A stretch of DNA of 64,000 nucleotides, from the NCBI RefSeq assembly GCF_001854185.1, contig NZ_CP017603.1, positions 2,356,001 to 2,420,000 on the forward strand, written 5' to 3'. The position numbers and the translations under genes are program-made. The DNA is from Clostridium formicaceticum (GTDB lineage Bacteria; Bacillota; Clostridia; Peptostreptococcales; Natronincolaceae). The stretch's first letter is position 1, and each line of letters starts with the position of its first letter. Below are positions 1 to 7,408 of the stretch, in pieces. Under the pieces are notes generated by a model. It saw only the letters and a list, made by a program, of their open reading frames with translations, was not told the origin of the DNA and did no database searches.

Positions 1-1
1 A

Positions 2-193
2 ACGGATGGAGCAAAATTATGTGCTTATACACTAACCTATAGCCCTTCTTTTACGCCTTGGAAAATGCGATTTGTAGAAGAACTGATTGATTTATTTACG
101 AGAAGATTTTCTATTAGTCGAGAAATATTCATAAAAGAAGTGGAAAAAGAAATCAATTCTATTAAGCTCAAAAGAGGAAGAGCTATAAAATGA
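2..193 (+). CDS. C-terminal fragment of an unidentified protein
   Basis: An open frame enters from the left edge and reads 63 residues to a TGA at 191-193, so only the C-terminus is visible. The end is basic and helical-looking (a run of Arg, Glu, Lys and Ile), with the segment SPSFTPWKMRFVEELIDL about 20 residues in. I do not recognise the family. It converges on tupC and overlaps its 3' end by 11 bases. No terminator is visible between the two convergent genes. That it is a real gene is supported only by the uninterrupted frame and a codon use like its neighbours; the function cannot be judged from the fragment. Confidence 0.5.
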   Translation, partial: TDGAKLCAYTLTYSPSFTPWKMRFVEELIDLFTRRFSISREIFIKEVEKEINSIKLKRGRAIK

Positions 194-893
194 TTTCTCC
201 TTCCACGAACTGTCGTGTAAGTTTATTTTTAGAAGAAAGAATAACATCTTCAGTTTTTCCATATTCAAGGATTGTGCCTCTATGCATAAAAGCTACGTCA
301 TGACAAAGCCTTTTGGCTTGTTGTAGGTTGTGGGTAACAATAACAATAGTCGCTTTTGTTTTTTCATAAAAGTTTTTAATGGTTTTTTCTAGTGCTAGCG
401 TGGAAGCAGGGTCAATATTAGCGGTTGGTTCATCTAAAATCAATAGAGAAGGCTGAAAGATGATGGCACGGGCTAGTGCCACTTTTTGTGCCTCTCCACC
501 GGAGAGGGTCCAAGCATTTTGTTCTTTTATATGTTGTATATCCATTTCGTCCATTAAATCATTTATCTGCTGGTGAATTTTATTTTTATTTACTTTTCTA
601 ATTTTTAAAGGGTAGGCAATATTGTTGAAGACGGAGGTCCTCAATAAATAAGGCTTTTGAAAAACCATGGTCATTTTTTTGTAGATACTTGTATTTATAG
701 AAATTCCATCATACTTAAGTACACCAGAGGTTGGTGCATCAAGTCCTGCTAAAATTTTTACCAAAGTACTTTTACCAGCACCATTAGGGCCGATAATGCC
801 TAAAAAAGCACCGCTTTCTATATGAAGTGCATCTATATCTAAAACCTTTTTTTCTTTATAGGACTTTGTCAAATCCTTGATTGTAAGATTCAT
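183..893 (-). CDS. tupC: Tungstate ABC transporter, ATP-binding protein TupC
   Basis: ATPase subunit (236 aa) that powers tungstate import at the inner face of the membrane. Visible motifs are Walker A GPNGAGKST at about residues 35-43, Q-loop around VFQKPYLLRTS, signature LSGGEAQKVALARA near 130, Walker B LLILDEP near 150 and the switch His in IVTHN. The short, single-domain ATPase lacks the C-terminal MOP/TOBE extension of ModC, which fits the Tup class. It is the third gene of tupA-tupB-tupC, 7 bases after tupB, and is probably translated from the same message. The assignment to tungstate rests mainly on the TupA partner; related molybdate or sulfate systems cannot be excluded from this subunit alone. 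Confidence 0.85.
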   Translation of the reverse strand: MNLTIKDLTKSYKEKKVLDIDALHIESGAFLGIIGPNGAGKSTLVKILAGLDAPTSGVLKYDGISINTSIYKKMTMVFQKPYLLRTSVFNNIAYPLKIRKVNKNKIHQQINDLMDEMDIQHIKEQNAWTLSGGEAQKVALARAIIFQPSLLILDEPTANIDPASTLALEKTIKNFYEKTKATIVIVTHNLQQAKRLCHDVAFMHRGTILEYGKTEDVILSSKNKLTRQFVEGEIIL

Positions 894-900
894 TTTTATT

Positions 901-1590
901 TTATTCTCCCTGTTGAAAGTGATATAACGTAGAATTAATAATAAAAGATAAAAATAGTAGGACTAAACCAATGGCAATCGCTGTAGCGTAGTCCCCTTGG
1001 TTTCTTAGCATAGCAATGGTAGTCGTCATCACTCGTGTATGCCCCTTGATGTTTCCTCCCACAACCATAACAGCTCCTACTTCTGAAATCGCTCTACCAT
1101 ATCCTGAAACGATTCCAGTAAAAATATTAATCCTTAACTCTTTGATTAAAAGAATCAAAGTGGTTCTTCTATTAGCTCCTAAGGTTTTGGCTAACTTTTT
1201 TATTTCTTCGCCTTTTTCCTTTGTGCCATTATATACGATGCCAGTAATAATAGGAGCCACTAAGAAAATCTGAGCCACAATCATAGCGGTAGGGGTAAAG
1301 ACAATCCCTAAATACCCTAAAGGACCTCGCCTTGATATAAATAAAAAAACCACTAAACCAACGATGACAGGAGGCAAGCTCATCATCGTATAGATAAAAC
1401 GAACCACTAATCTTTTAAAAGGAAAGTCCTTGGCACCAATGACGATGCCAAAGGGTACAGCTATGATGGTAGAGACAAAAGTGGAGGCGAAAGAGACATA
1501 GATTGATAATAGAATGATTTCGTATATTTCGTTATCCAGTGAAAGCAATAGTTCTACAGCTTTTCTAAAACCCTCGATGATTTCTCCCAC
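901..1590 (-). CDS. tupB: Tungstate ABC transporter, permease TupB
   Basis: Integral membrane subunit (229 aa) of the tungstate importer, of the ModB/CysT-like BPD_transp_1 type. It shows about five hydrophobic segments and a cytoplasmic coupling loop (EEIKKLAKTLGANRRTTL, near 125-145) of the EAA type that docks on the ATPase. The start is a GTG at 1590 preceded by an AAGGGGG ribosome site. It lies 17 bases downstream of tupA and 7 bases upstream of tupC, so the three genes form one minus-strand operon. Length is normal for TupB, which is shorter than most ModB or CysT proteins. Membrane topology is inferred from hydrophobicity by eye. Confidence 0.85.
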   Translation of the reverse strand: MGEIIEGFRKAVELLLSLDNEIYEIILLSIYVSFASTFVSTIIAVPFGIVIGAKDFPFKRLVVRFIYTMMSLPPVIVGLVVFLFISRRGPLGYLGIVFTPTAMIVAQIFLVAPIITGIVYNGTKEKGEEIKKLAKTLGANRRTTLILLIKELRINIFTGIVSGYGRAISEVGAVMVVGGNIKGHTRVMTTTIAMLRNQGDYATAIAIGLVLLFLSFIINSTLYHFQQGE

Positions 1591-1607
1591 CTTGTTTTCC
1601 CCCTTAA

Positions 1608-2489
1608 TTACTTAGCATTTGGTATAAACAATGATTGACCAAACTCAGCTTTGCCAAATTCTCCGATGAGTTGTTGGCCTTTATCAGATAACATCCAGTT
1701 AATAAAGATTTCTGCTGCTTCAAAATTAATTTTATCATTTTTTTCTGGATTTACAGCAATAATGCCATATTGATTAAAGAGCTTTGTATCTCCTTCAGTT
1801 ACAACCTGTAATTCTAAGTCATTTTTCATAGATAAATAAGTTGCTCTATCAGTAAGGGTATAGCCCAACATTTCATCTGTCATTTGAATAACAGCTCCCA
1901 TACCTTGTCCAGCTTCTACATACCAGTTACCAGAAGGCTCAAGACCTAATTCCTTCCAAAGTTCTAATTCCATCTTATGAGTACCAGAATCATCGCCTCT
2001 AGAGACAAAAGGAGCTTGATTATCATAGATTAATTGAAAGGCTTCTAATATATCGTCAGGAGCATTAGCTAAAACCCCAGCTGGGTCACTGTCAGGGCCA
2101 AGCAGTACAAAATCATTATACATTACCTCAAATCTTTCCACACCATGACCTTCTGCAACAAACTCCTCTTCTGAAGCTTTGGCATGTACTAATAATACAT
2201 CTGCTTCACCATCTTTACCCATTTGAAGGGCTTGACCAGTTCCTACAGCTACTACCTTTACTTCAATACCTGTGTCTTCCGTAAATACAGGTAAGATAGC
2301 ATCTAATAAACCACTGTTTTCGGTGCTGGTGGTGGTAGATAAAAGGAGGCTAGTGTTTTCAACTTCCGGTGTTGTAGCACCCTCTTCAGGTGTAGACACC
2401 TCTGGTGACTTTGTACAACCAACAAATATCATCATTAATACTAACATAAAACTCAAAATTAAAAAAGACCTACTTTTCTTTTGCTTCAT
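1608..2489 (-). CDS. tupA: Tungstate-binding lipoprotein TupA
   Basis: Extracytoplasmic substrate-binding protein (293 aa) that captures tungstate and hands it to TupB. It begins with a lipoprotein signal: a KQKK basic start, a hydrophobic core and lipobox FVGC with Cys25 as the lipid anchor, followed by a Glu/Thr-rich linker. The mature domain opens with LLLSTTTSTENSGLL; this TTTS segment is characteristic of TupA oxyanion binding. A further family motif is FVSRGDDSGTHKMELELW. The ATG at 2489 has a good GGGGGAT ribosome site. The gene heads the tup operon and is preceded by a structured leader with a terminator hairpin, so expression is probably controlled by Mo/W cofactor status (inference). 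Confidence 0.9.
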   Translation of the reverse strand: MKQKKSRSFLILSFMLVLMMIFVGCTKSPEVSTPEEGATTPEVENTSLLLSTTTSTENSGLLDAILPVFTEDTGIEVKVVAVGTGQALQMGKDGEADVLLVHAKASEEEFVAEGHGVERFEVMYNDFVLLGPDSDPAGVLANAPDDILEAFQLIYDNQAPFVSRGDDSGTHKMELELWKELGLEPSGNWYVEAGQGMGAVIQMTDEMLGYTLTDRATYLSMKNDLELQVVTEGDTKLFNQYGIIAVNPEKNDKINFEAAEIFINWMLSDKGQQLIGEFGKAEFGQSLFIPNAK

Positions 2490-2573
2490 TAGTTATCCCC
2501 CATTTCTAAGTTGTTTTCTTGCTTAAAAGCTAATGAAATTAATAAATAAACCAATGATCCCTCCCCTTTTTGT

Positions 2574-2611
2574 TAATAAATTAAAATAACTCCTTCTCTA
2601 GGGAAGGAGTT
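2574..2611 (-). terminator. Attenuator-type terminator in the tupA leader
   Basis: An inverted repeat (AACTCCTTC / GAAGGAGTT, positions 2588-2611) is followed on the minus strand by a T-rich run (TTTTAATTTATT). It lies between the riboswitch-like element and the tupA start, where an expression platform would sit. A second hairpin (TTGTTGAAAACG paired with CGTTTTTCAACAA) lies just upstream on the same strand. Confidence 0.6.
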
Positions 2612-2693
2612 ATGATTTTTAAATGATTATCATCATAAAACAGTCTTTTAAAAGACGTAATTGTTGAAAAACGAAAAACAATCGTTTTCAACA

Positions 2694-2790
2694 AGGCTCC
2701 TTTCCACAATGGGAGGTAAAACTGTTTCCAGTGATACCCTAGCGGTCTATTCCCCTTGAAGAAAAAACTTTTTAGGTAAAATAGACTCGG
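2694..2790 (-). ncRNA. Moco/Tuco-type riboswitch-like leader of tupABC
   Basis: On the minus strand the leader can fold into a stem GTCTATT / AATAGAC (2745-2786), then CGCTAGGGT, a hairpin ACTG-GAAA-CAGT (2721-2732), and a hairpin CTCCCATTGTGGAAAGGAG (2697-2715). The same order of elements occurs in the divergent leader at 3031-3130, where the last 19 bases are identical. From memory these elements resemble the Moco RNA motif (molybdenum/tungsten cofactor riboswitch, Rfam RF01055). The genes controlled (a tungstate importer here and a B12/molybdate-class importer opposite) fit that class. It was recognised by eye; covariance-model confirmation is not available here. Confidence 0.6.
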
Positions 2791-3030
2791 AGATATTTAA
2801 TTTATATTATATAGTTTAGTAGATTTTATACAGCTTGTCAATGAATTAACACATTTTTTGAAAATTTCACAGAATACTGTCGATTAGTAAACGTTAGAAG
2901 AACAAAGAATATATCCTATTAAGATAAAATTGAGAGGATAAGTAAAGAAAGAAAATTTTAAAAATTCTATTTATATTAGTATAGTAAATATGATAAAGTG
3001 AGACTGAAAAAAGTTACAAAAAATTTAAAA

Positions 3031-3130
3031 GCTCCAAACCTATAAGACCTGAGGCTATCAGCTATGGATTATAGGCGTTAGGGTTATGTTGGAAACGACA
3101 TAGTCTCCCATTGTGGAAAGGAGAGTTGCT
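3031..3130 (+). ncRNA. Second Moco/Tuco-type riboswitch-like leader
   Basis: The plus-strand leader has a stem CCTATAA / TTATAGG (3039-3075), then GCGTTAGGGT, a hairpin TATGT-tggaaacg-ACATA (3085-3102), and the 19-base hairpin CTCCCATTGTGGAAAGGAG (3105-3123) that is identical to the one in the tupA leader. The conserved GGAAAC loop is shared too, whereas the outer stems differ in sequence but keep pairing, as expected for a structured RNA. It precedes the decayed B12/molybdate-class ABC operon and is followed by a clear terminator at 3158-3198. Assignment to the Moco class is by resemblance and gene context. Confidence 0.6.
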
Positions 3131-3157
3131 TACTATTGACTTTGGATGGTTTTCACT

Positions 3158-3198
3158 TGTCGAACTCTACTTTAATGGGGTTCGACATTTTTTATTTT
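3158..3198 (+). terminator. Intrinsic terminator, expression platform of the second riboswitch-like leader
   Basis: Perfect stem TGTCGAAC (3158-3165) with GTTCGACA (3180-3187) followed by a run of T residues to 3198. It sits between the riboswitch-like element and the binding-protein gene, so it probably mediates premature termination. Confidence 0.75.
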
Positions 3199-3309
3199 TG
3201 TTGTAACCGGTGAAAACGTTACAGAGGTCAATAGGAGGATACATAGAAAAGGGAGGGAATCAAATGAAATTTTCGAAAAAGTTTTTAAGCTGGACCTTAG
3301 TTATGTACA

Positions 3310-4350
3310 ATGATTTTATTATTACTTATGGGATGTGGTGATAGGACACAAAACTCCTCTAATGAATCTACTCCAGCTTCAGTGGCTGATGAAACCCAGT
3401 CCATTAAGGAAACAACTATCACATTAGTGGATCATTTAGGCAGGACTGTAGAATTGCCGACGCCTGCCCAACGGGTGGCTGGTACTCACAATCCCAGTAT
3501 GAACATGATTGTGGTCTTAGATGGAAATGGATCACGATTTGCAGGCTTTGGAAATAAGGACATGGCTTATGGTTTGTATGATCTGGTTGCCCCAGAAATT
3601 AACGATGTAACGCAAATAGGTAAAGGCAAAAATATCAATATGGAGACGGTGATGACGGTTAAACCAGATCTTATAGTGATGCCGGTTCGTTTTAAGGATA
3701 TGATTGATCAGTTTACTGAAATCGGTGTCCCATCTATTGCTCTGGATGTTGAAAAGTTTGACTCCATCAAGGATGCACTAACCCTAGTAGGGAAGGCAAT
3801 TGGTCGAGATGAACGTGCAGCACAGTTGGTGACATTCTTTGATGAGAAGATCGGTGAAATCAGTGCAGTAGCAGAAAAGGCCACCGGGAAGCCGACGGTA
3901 TTGATGCTATCAGGAAGCTCCAAAACATCGGTGAGTACAGATAAAATGCTGCAAAATCTTATGGTTGACACCGCTGGAGGTATCAATGTAACCGCTGGTT
4001 TTCAGGCAGAGGAACTATGGACGGAAGTGAATATTGAGCAGATTATTGCTTGGAATCCTGAAGTGATCTACATCCCTGCTTATGCTGACTATACGGTGGA
4101 AGATATCTTAAGCGATCCCCAATGGACTAATGTTTCAGCGGTACAAAACAAAAAGGTTTTTCAATTTCCATCTAAACTAGAACCATGGGATTATCCTGTT
4201 GCAGCCTCACTATTGGGCCTATGTTGGACATGCTATAACCTACATCCTGAACTCTATTCCTTTGAGGAATTGATGAAAGATGTAAATCAATTTTATCAAC
4301 TTGTATACGGACAGACCTTTACTGCTGAGCAGCTTGGAATTTCAAAATAA
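3310..4350 (+). CDS. B12/molybdate-class ABC transporter substrate-binding lipoprotein, 5' frameshifted
   Basis: Periplasmic-binding protein of the TroA/BtuF superfamily (346 aa in this frame), expected to capture a metal oxyanion or chelate for the permease that follows. Family signs are DHLGRTVELPTPAQRV near the start, KPDLIVMP, and IEQIIAWNPEVIYIP. The visible frame starts MILLLLMGCGD, which has a lipobox (LLMGC) but no basic n-region. The missing part, MKFSKKFLSWTLVM, is encoded from an ATG at 3264 with a strong AGGGAGG ribosome site, but one frame off; that frame ends after about 25 codons. One extra base between 3267 and 3312 would explain this, so export is probably lost unless the base is a sequencing error. 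Substrate molybdate or tungstate is inferred from the leader. Confidence 0.75.
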   Translation: MILLLLMGCGDRTQNSSNESTPASVADETQSIKETTITLVDHLGRTVELPTPAQRVAGTHNPSMNMIVVLDGNGSRFAGFGNKDMAYGLYDLVAPEINDVTQIGKGKNINMETVMTVKPDLIVMPVRFKDMIDQFTEIGVPSIALDVEKFDSIKDALTLVGKAIGRDERAAQLVTFFDEKIGEISAVAEKATGKPTVLMLSGSSKTSVSTDKMLQNLMVDTAGGINVTAGFQAEELWTEVNIEQIIAWNPEVIYIPAYADYTVEDILSDPQWTNVSAVQNKKVFQFPSKLEPWDYPVAASLLGLCWTCYNLHPELYSFEELMKDVNQFYQLVYGQTFTAEQLGISK

Positions 4351-4770
4351 TGGAGAATGTACGGAATAAGCAGTATCATATACTTCTAGCAGGGCTGATG
4401 TGGGCTTTGCTTGATGGCATTGAGCCTAGGACGATACAGTATGAATCCCGTAGATGTTATACGAGTAGTGGTGGAAAAACTAACAAATTCGTCCCCCACT
4501 GATGCAGCAATGCATGATGTATTGTTTGTTATTCGTATTCCCCGTATAATCGCAGCCATACTGGTGGGTGGAGCTCTTTCTCTTTCAGGGGCGGTTTACC
4601 AAGGGGTTTTTAAAAATCTTTTGGTTTCTCCTGATCTACTAGGGGTATCCTCAGGGGCCTGCGTTGGAGCAGCAACATCAGTGGAAATTCCTCTGGGCAT
4701 CCTTACAGGGTTGATTGGAGCACCATTTTATGCATGGCTACTATGGAAACAAAGGACGGGTGTAGGATGA
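4350..4770 (+). pseudogene. FecCD/BtuC-type ABC permease, frameshifted and internally deleted
   Basis: Remnant of the permease gene. An ATG at 4350 overlaps the stop of the binding-protein gene and encodes MENVRNKQYHILLAGLMWALL. The family sequence then continues one frame over (MALSLGRYSMNPVDVIRVV, from about 4411), which indicates a one-base insertion near 4405-4412. The second frame reads normal FecCD sequence (IRIPRIIAAILVGGALSLSG, SPDLLGVSSGACVGAATS) and then jumps straight to the family C-terminus (EIPLGILTGLIGAPFYAWLL). Roughly 200 residues, most of the transmembrane segments, are missing compared with the usual 320-340 aa. It cannot form a functional channel. Confidence 0.85.
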
Positions 4771-5546
4771 ATATTGCAGTACGGAACTTAGGGTTTTCCT
4801 ATCCTAATGGAAAAGAGGTGTTTAGAGAACTGAATTTTGATATTACACAGGGACGGATTCTCTCGATTTTAGGACCAAATGGAGCAGGTAATTCTACGTT
4901 GCTTGGCTGTATAGCAGGACTTTATACACCCAAAACAGGTGATATACTCTTGGAGGGGAAAAGTTATCGCAGAATGTCACAACGAGAAATTGCTTGTGCA
5001 ATTGGATTTGTACCGCAAAATATTATCCCCTCCTTCAACTACAGTGTACTGGATTATATTGTCACCGGCTGTGCACCCCATATGGGAGTGTTTCAGAAGC
5101 CAAAGGCAGCGGAATACGAGAGGGCATGGAAAGCAATCCAAGCAATGGGATTAGAACATATCGCAGAGCAATCTTTCATGAAAATCAGTGGTGGGGAACG
5201 TCAGCAGGTGGCAATTGCCCGGGTGATGGTACAAAAACCCTCCATCATCCTGTTGGATGAACCTACCTCCCATCTAGATTTTGGTAATCAGATGAAGGTG
5301 TTGGAGATGGTGCAGCGGCTGAGGGCTGAGGGATATGGTATAGTGATGACCACTCACAATCCTGATCATGTTCTTTTGCTTGATGATCAGGTAACGGTAT
5401 TAGATCGAAATGGAAAGCTCACTTTTGGAATGAGTCAAGAGATCCTTGACGAAGCATTTTTATTTAATCTGTATGGTAGGAAATTGCGCTTGTTTCAAAT
5501 TGATGAACTGGGACGCAGGGTATGTGTTCCACAGGGCATCAGCTAA
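4767..5546 (+). CDS. B12/molybdate-class ABC transporter ATP-binding protein with mutated Walker A
   Basis: ATPase subunit (259 aa from the ATG at 4767, whose ATGA overlaps the permease stop). Order of motifs: Walker A at about residues 36-44, signature ISGGERQQVAIARVM, Walker B IILLDEPTSHLD, switch His in MTTHNPDHV. The Walker A reads GPNGAGNST: the invariant Lys that binds the ATP phosphates is Asn (codon AAT at 4890-4892). This should abolish or strongly reduce ATP hydrolysis. The rest of the frame is intact and of normal length, so the decay is recent or the protein has another role. It is the third gene of the importer operon that is also damaged in the binding protein and permease. Confidence 0.8.
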   Translation: MNIAVRNLGFSYPNGKEVFRELNFDITQGRILSILGPNGAGNSTLLGCIAGLYTPKTGDILLEGKSYRRMSQREIACAIGFVPQNIIPSFNYSVLDYIVTGCAPHMGVFQKPKAAEYERAWKAIQAMGLEHIAEQSFMKISGGERQQVAIARVMVQKPSIILLDEPTSHLDFGNQMKVLEMVQRLRAEGYGIVMTTHNPDHVLLLDDQVTVLDRNGKLTFGMSQEILDEAFLFNLYGRKLRLFQIDELGRRVCVPQGIS

Positions 5547-5561
5547 AAGGGAGGAATTTTT

Positions 5562-6335
5562 ATGTTGATAGAATCAGTTTTAAGGATAGCACAACCCTAT
5601 TTGCAGGGTAGAAAAGTGCGAGATTTGGTGGTGGGTGTCTCTTTGATGGCAGTAGAATTGGACAATGGTGACATAGGCATATCTTATGTTCTTAGAGATG
5701 AATTGCAGGCAGGTTGTTCTATCTTTCCCTTTGGACAGCAGGTGATTGGAGAAGAGGCTGCTGATATTGCCCAATGGGTGGTGACAGGCGGCGACAGTCT
5801 GCAAAAGGCTATTGGGGTGGCGGTACTGGTGGCAGCGTCAAGACAGCAGAAGCTGGAGGATGCTGAAACACTGGATAGACCCTTTGGTGTTACTGTAAAG
5901 GATACGGATACGGTTGGTATGATTGGTTTTATACCACCTGTGGCTAAGATGATAGGTGCTCGGGCAAAGGAACTGTACGTTTTTGATAAAGGTATATCTC
6001 AGTGTGGTGGAAAAAAAGGCAGTGTGCTACCGATGAAGGAGCAGTCTCGCTTGCTTCCCACCTGCGATATTGTAGCCCTCAGTGGAACAACTATGATTAA
6101 TGGTTCTATTGATGGAATCTTAAAAATGTGTGAACATGCACGGGAGATTATTATGATTGGTGCATCGACGCCAATGTTTCCTGCAGCCTTTGCAAATAGA
6201 AAAATTACAGTGATTGCAGGCTCATGGTGGGATAGCCAGCATAAGAATAGTATTTTCAAAAAGATTTCATTAGCTTGTGGCATTTCTGAGCTTAGTTCAT
6301 ATGCTATCAAAAAGTCTGTAAGAGTATCCCCATAG
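5562..6335 (+). CDS. DUF4213/DUF364 putative heavy-metal chelation protein
   Basis: Cytoplasmic protein (257 aa) with an N-terminal DUF4213 part (about 1-90) and a C-terminal DUF364 Rossmann-like part (TVGMIGFIPPVAKMI, VALSGTTMINGSIDGIL, MIGASTPMFPAAF). Genes of this family commonly sit beside B12/iron/molybdate-class ABC importers and are proposed to handle the imported metal; the biochemical function is not established. It starts at an ATG with a GGGAGG ribosome site 15 bases after the ATPase gene and ends the operon. Unlike the three transporter genes upstream, this frame shows no visible damage. A bidirectional terminator follows. Confidence 0.8.
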   Translation: MLIESVLRIAQPYLQGRKVRDLVVGVSLMAVELDNGDIGISYVLRDELQAGCSIFPFGQQVIGEEAADIAQWVVTGGDSLQKAIGVAVLVAASRQQKLEDAETLDRPFGVTVKDTDTVGMIGFIPPVAKMIGARAKELYVFDKGISQCGGKKGSVLPMKEQSRLLPTCDIVALSGTTMINGSIDGILKMCEHAREIIMIGASTPMFPAAFANRKITVIAGSWWDSQHKNSIFKKISLACGISELSSYAIKKSVRVSP

Positions 6336-6414
6336 AATAAAACTTTTAATTTATCATGAAATGCTAAATTTTGTGCCCCAGTTGTTTTAAATATATGAAC
6401 GTATACAGGGTTCA

Positions 6415-6457
6415 AAAATAGAGAAATCCTAAAAGCAAAGAAGGATTTCTCTATTTT
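6415..6457. terminator. Bidirectional terminator between DUF364 and the DtxR-type gene
   Basis: Stem AAAATAGAGAAATCCT (6415-6430) with AGGATTTCTCTATTTT (6442-6457). A-rich and T-rich flanks make it usable from both strands, matching the convergent genes on either side. Confidence 0.65.
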
Positions 6458-6527
6458 GAAACCAGCATAATAAAAATCAATAGTTATACTACCAAGTAGC
6501 GATATTGGATGATAAAAATTTTGCGGA

Positions 6528-7010
6528 TTAATTGTGACCATATGTTTCTTTAAAGGCTTCAAACTTTTCTTTCACAGAAGGATCACTGTGGAAAAATCTA
6601 TTCAACAGATGAATATATTTGAGAACATCAACATTAACACCATGTTCTATCACTTCAGTATTGGCCAAGATACGGTCTTCTACCCCAAGAAGTTTTAAAA
6701 ACTCCAGGATAATATTATGACGATGTAAAAGAAAATTCCCTATTTCCTTTCCTCGATCTGTTAAGTGAACCAGACCATATTTTTGATAATGTAATAACCC
6801 TAATCTGGCTAGCTTTTGTACCATTTTTGTGGCGGAGGAAACTTGGACATTTAATTGTTCAGCTAACACATTCATTCTTATATAACCATCCTTCATAGCA
6901 TTACGATAAATCATTTCCATATAATCCTCCATGCTATGGGTCAACTGTTCTTTATCTCTCTTCAATAGCTCATATCCTCTAACAGTACGATACTTTTCTT
7001 TATTATTCAT
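6528..7010 (-). CDS. DtxR/MntR-family metal-dependent transcriptional regulator
   Basis: Predicted Fe(II)- or Mn(II)-dependent repressor (160 aa). The N-terminal winged helix (about 20-85) has the family sequence SMEDYMEMIYRN, LAEQLNVQVSSATKMVQKL and LTDRGKEIG, followed by the dimerisation/metal domain (RHNIILEFLKLLGV, NTEVIEHGVN). It lacks the C-terminal SH3-like domain of DtxR, so it is MntR/TroR-sized. It is divergent from feoA-feoB with 136 bases between starts, so it most likely controls ferrous-iron uptake and perhaps itself. Whether iron or manganese is sensed cannot be decided from the sequence; the Feo neighbours favour iron. Confidence 0.85.
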   Translation of the reverse strand: MNNKEKYRTVRGYELLKRDKEQLTHSMEDYMEMIYRNAMKDGYIRMNVLAEQLNVQVSSATKMVQKLARLGLLHYQKYGLVHLTDRGKEIGNFLLHRHNIILEFLKLLGVEDRILANTEVIEHGVNVDVLKYIHLLNRFFHSDPSVKEKFEAFKETYGHN

Positions 7011-7094
7011 ATGAAATCACACCTTTTTATTAAATATTTATATGTTTTTAACATTATATTCGTAACACTTTTCTTTTATTTTCATATATTGGAG

Positions 7095-7115
7095 GTAGGA
7101 ATGTTTTTTTCCTAC
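7095..7115. promoter_or_regulatory. Palindrome upstream of feoA, possible operator
   Basis: A 21-base palindrome, GTAGGAA-N7-TTCCTAC, lies between the divergent regulator and feoA, about 30 bases before the feoA start. Its place suggests an operator for the neighbouring DtxR-type regulator or for a Fur-type protein, although it does not match a DtxR box that I can recall. It could instead be a leader hairpin. Confidence 0.35.
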
Positions 7116-7146
7116 AACCAACTTTATTCTCATAGGAGGTTTGTAT

Positions 7147-7392
7147 ATGAAAGACCAATTGATTCCATTAAACTTATTACCAATAGGTGGATTTGCAAAG
7201 GTAAAGGAACTTATATCTGAGGGAAGTGCTAGAAGGCGGATGTTGGACTTAGGATTGATTAGCGATACAAGGGTAGAGTCTTTAAGAAGAAGTCCTTCCG
7301 GAGATCCTATCGCCTATGAAATTAGAGGGACTGTTATTGCTCTGCGATCGGAAGAAGCATCAAAGATTCTAGTGGAAGCAATTGAAAGATAA
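7147..7392 (+). CDS. feoA: Ferrous iron transport protein FeoA
   Basis: Small cytoplasmic SH3-like protein (81 aa) that works with FeoB in Fe(II) uptake. Family signs are LNLLPIGGFAKVKEL near the start, the central RRRMLDLGLISDTRVESLRRSPSGDP split over residues about 30-60, and ALRSEEASKI at the end. The ATG at 7147 has an AGGAGGT ribosome site six bases away; an in-frame TTG at 7141 is too close to that site. It is 16 bases ahead of feoB and forms an operon with it. Normal length for the family. Confidence 0.92.
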   Translation: MKDQLIPLNLLPIGGFAKVKELISEGSARRRMLDLGLISDTRVESLRRSPSGDPIAYEIRGTVIALRSEEASKILVEAIER

Positions 7393-7408
7393 GTAGGAGG
7401 GAGCTATT

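Noticed and set aside
5999-6562. A 187-codon minus-strand open frame opposite the DUF364 gene
   Set aside because: It overlaps a clearly homologous plus-strand gene, has no family features and no ribosome site; it is an antisense shadow. Similar long minus-strand frames over lysC/dapH and folate genes were also left out.
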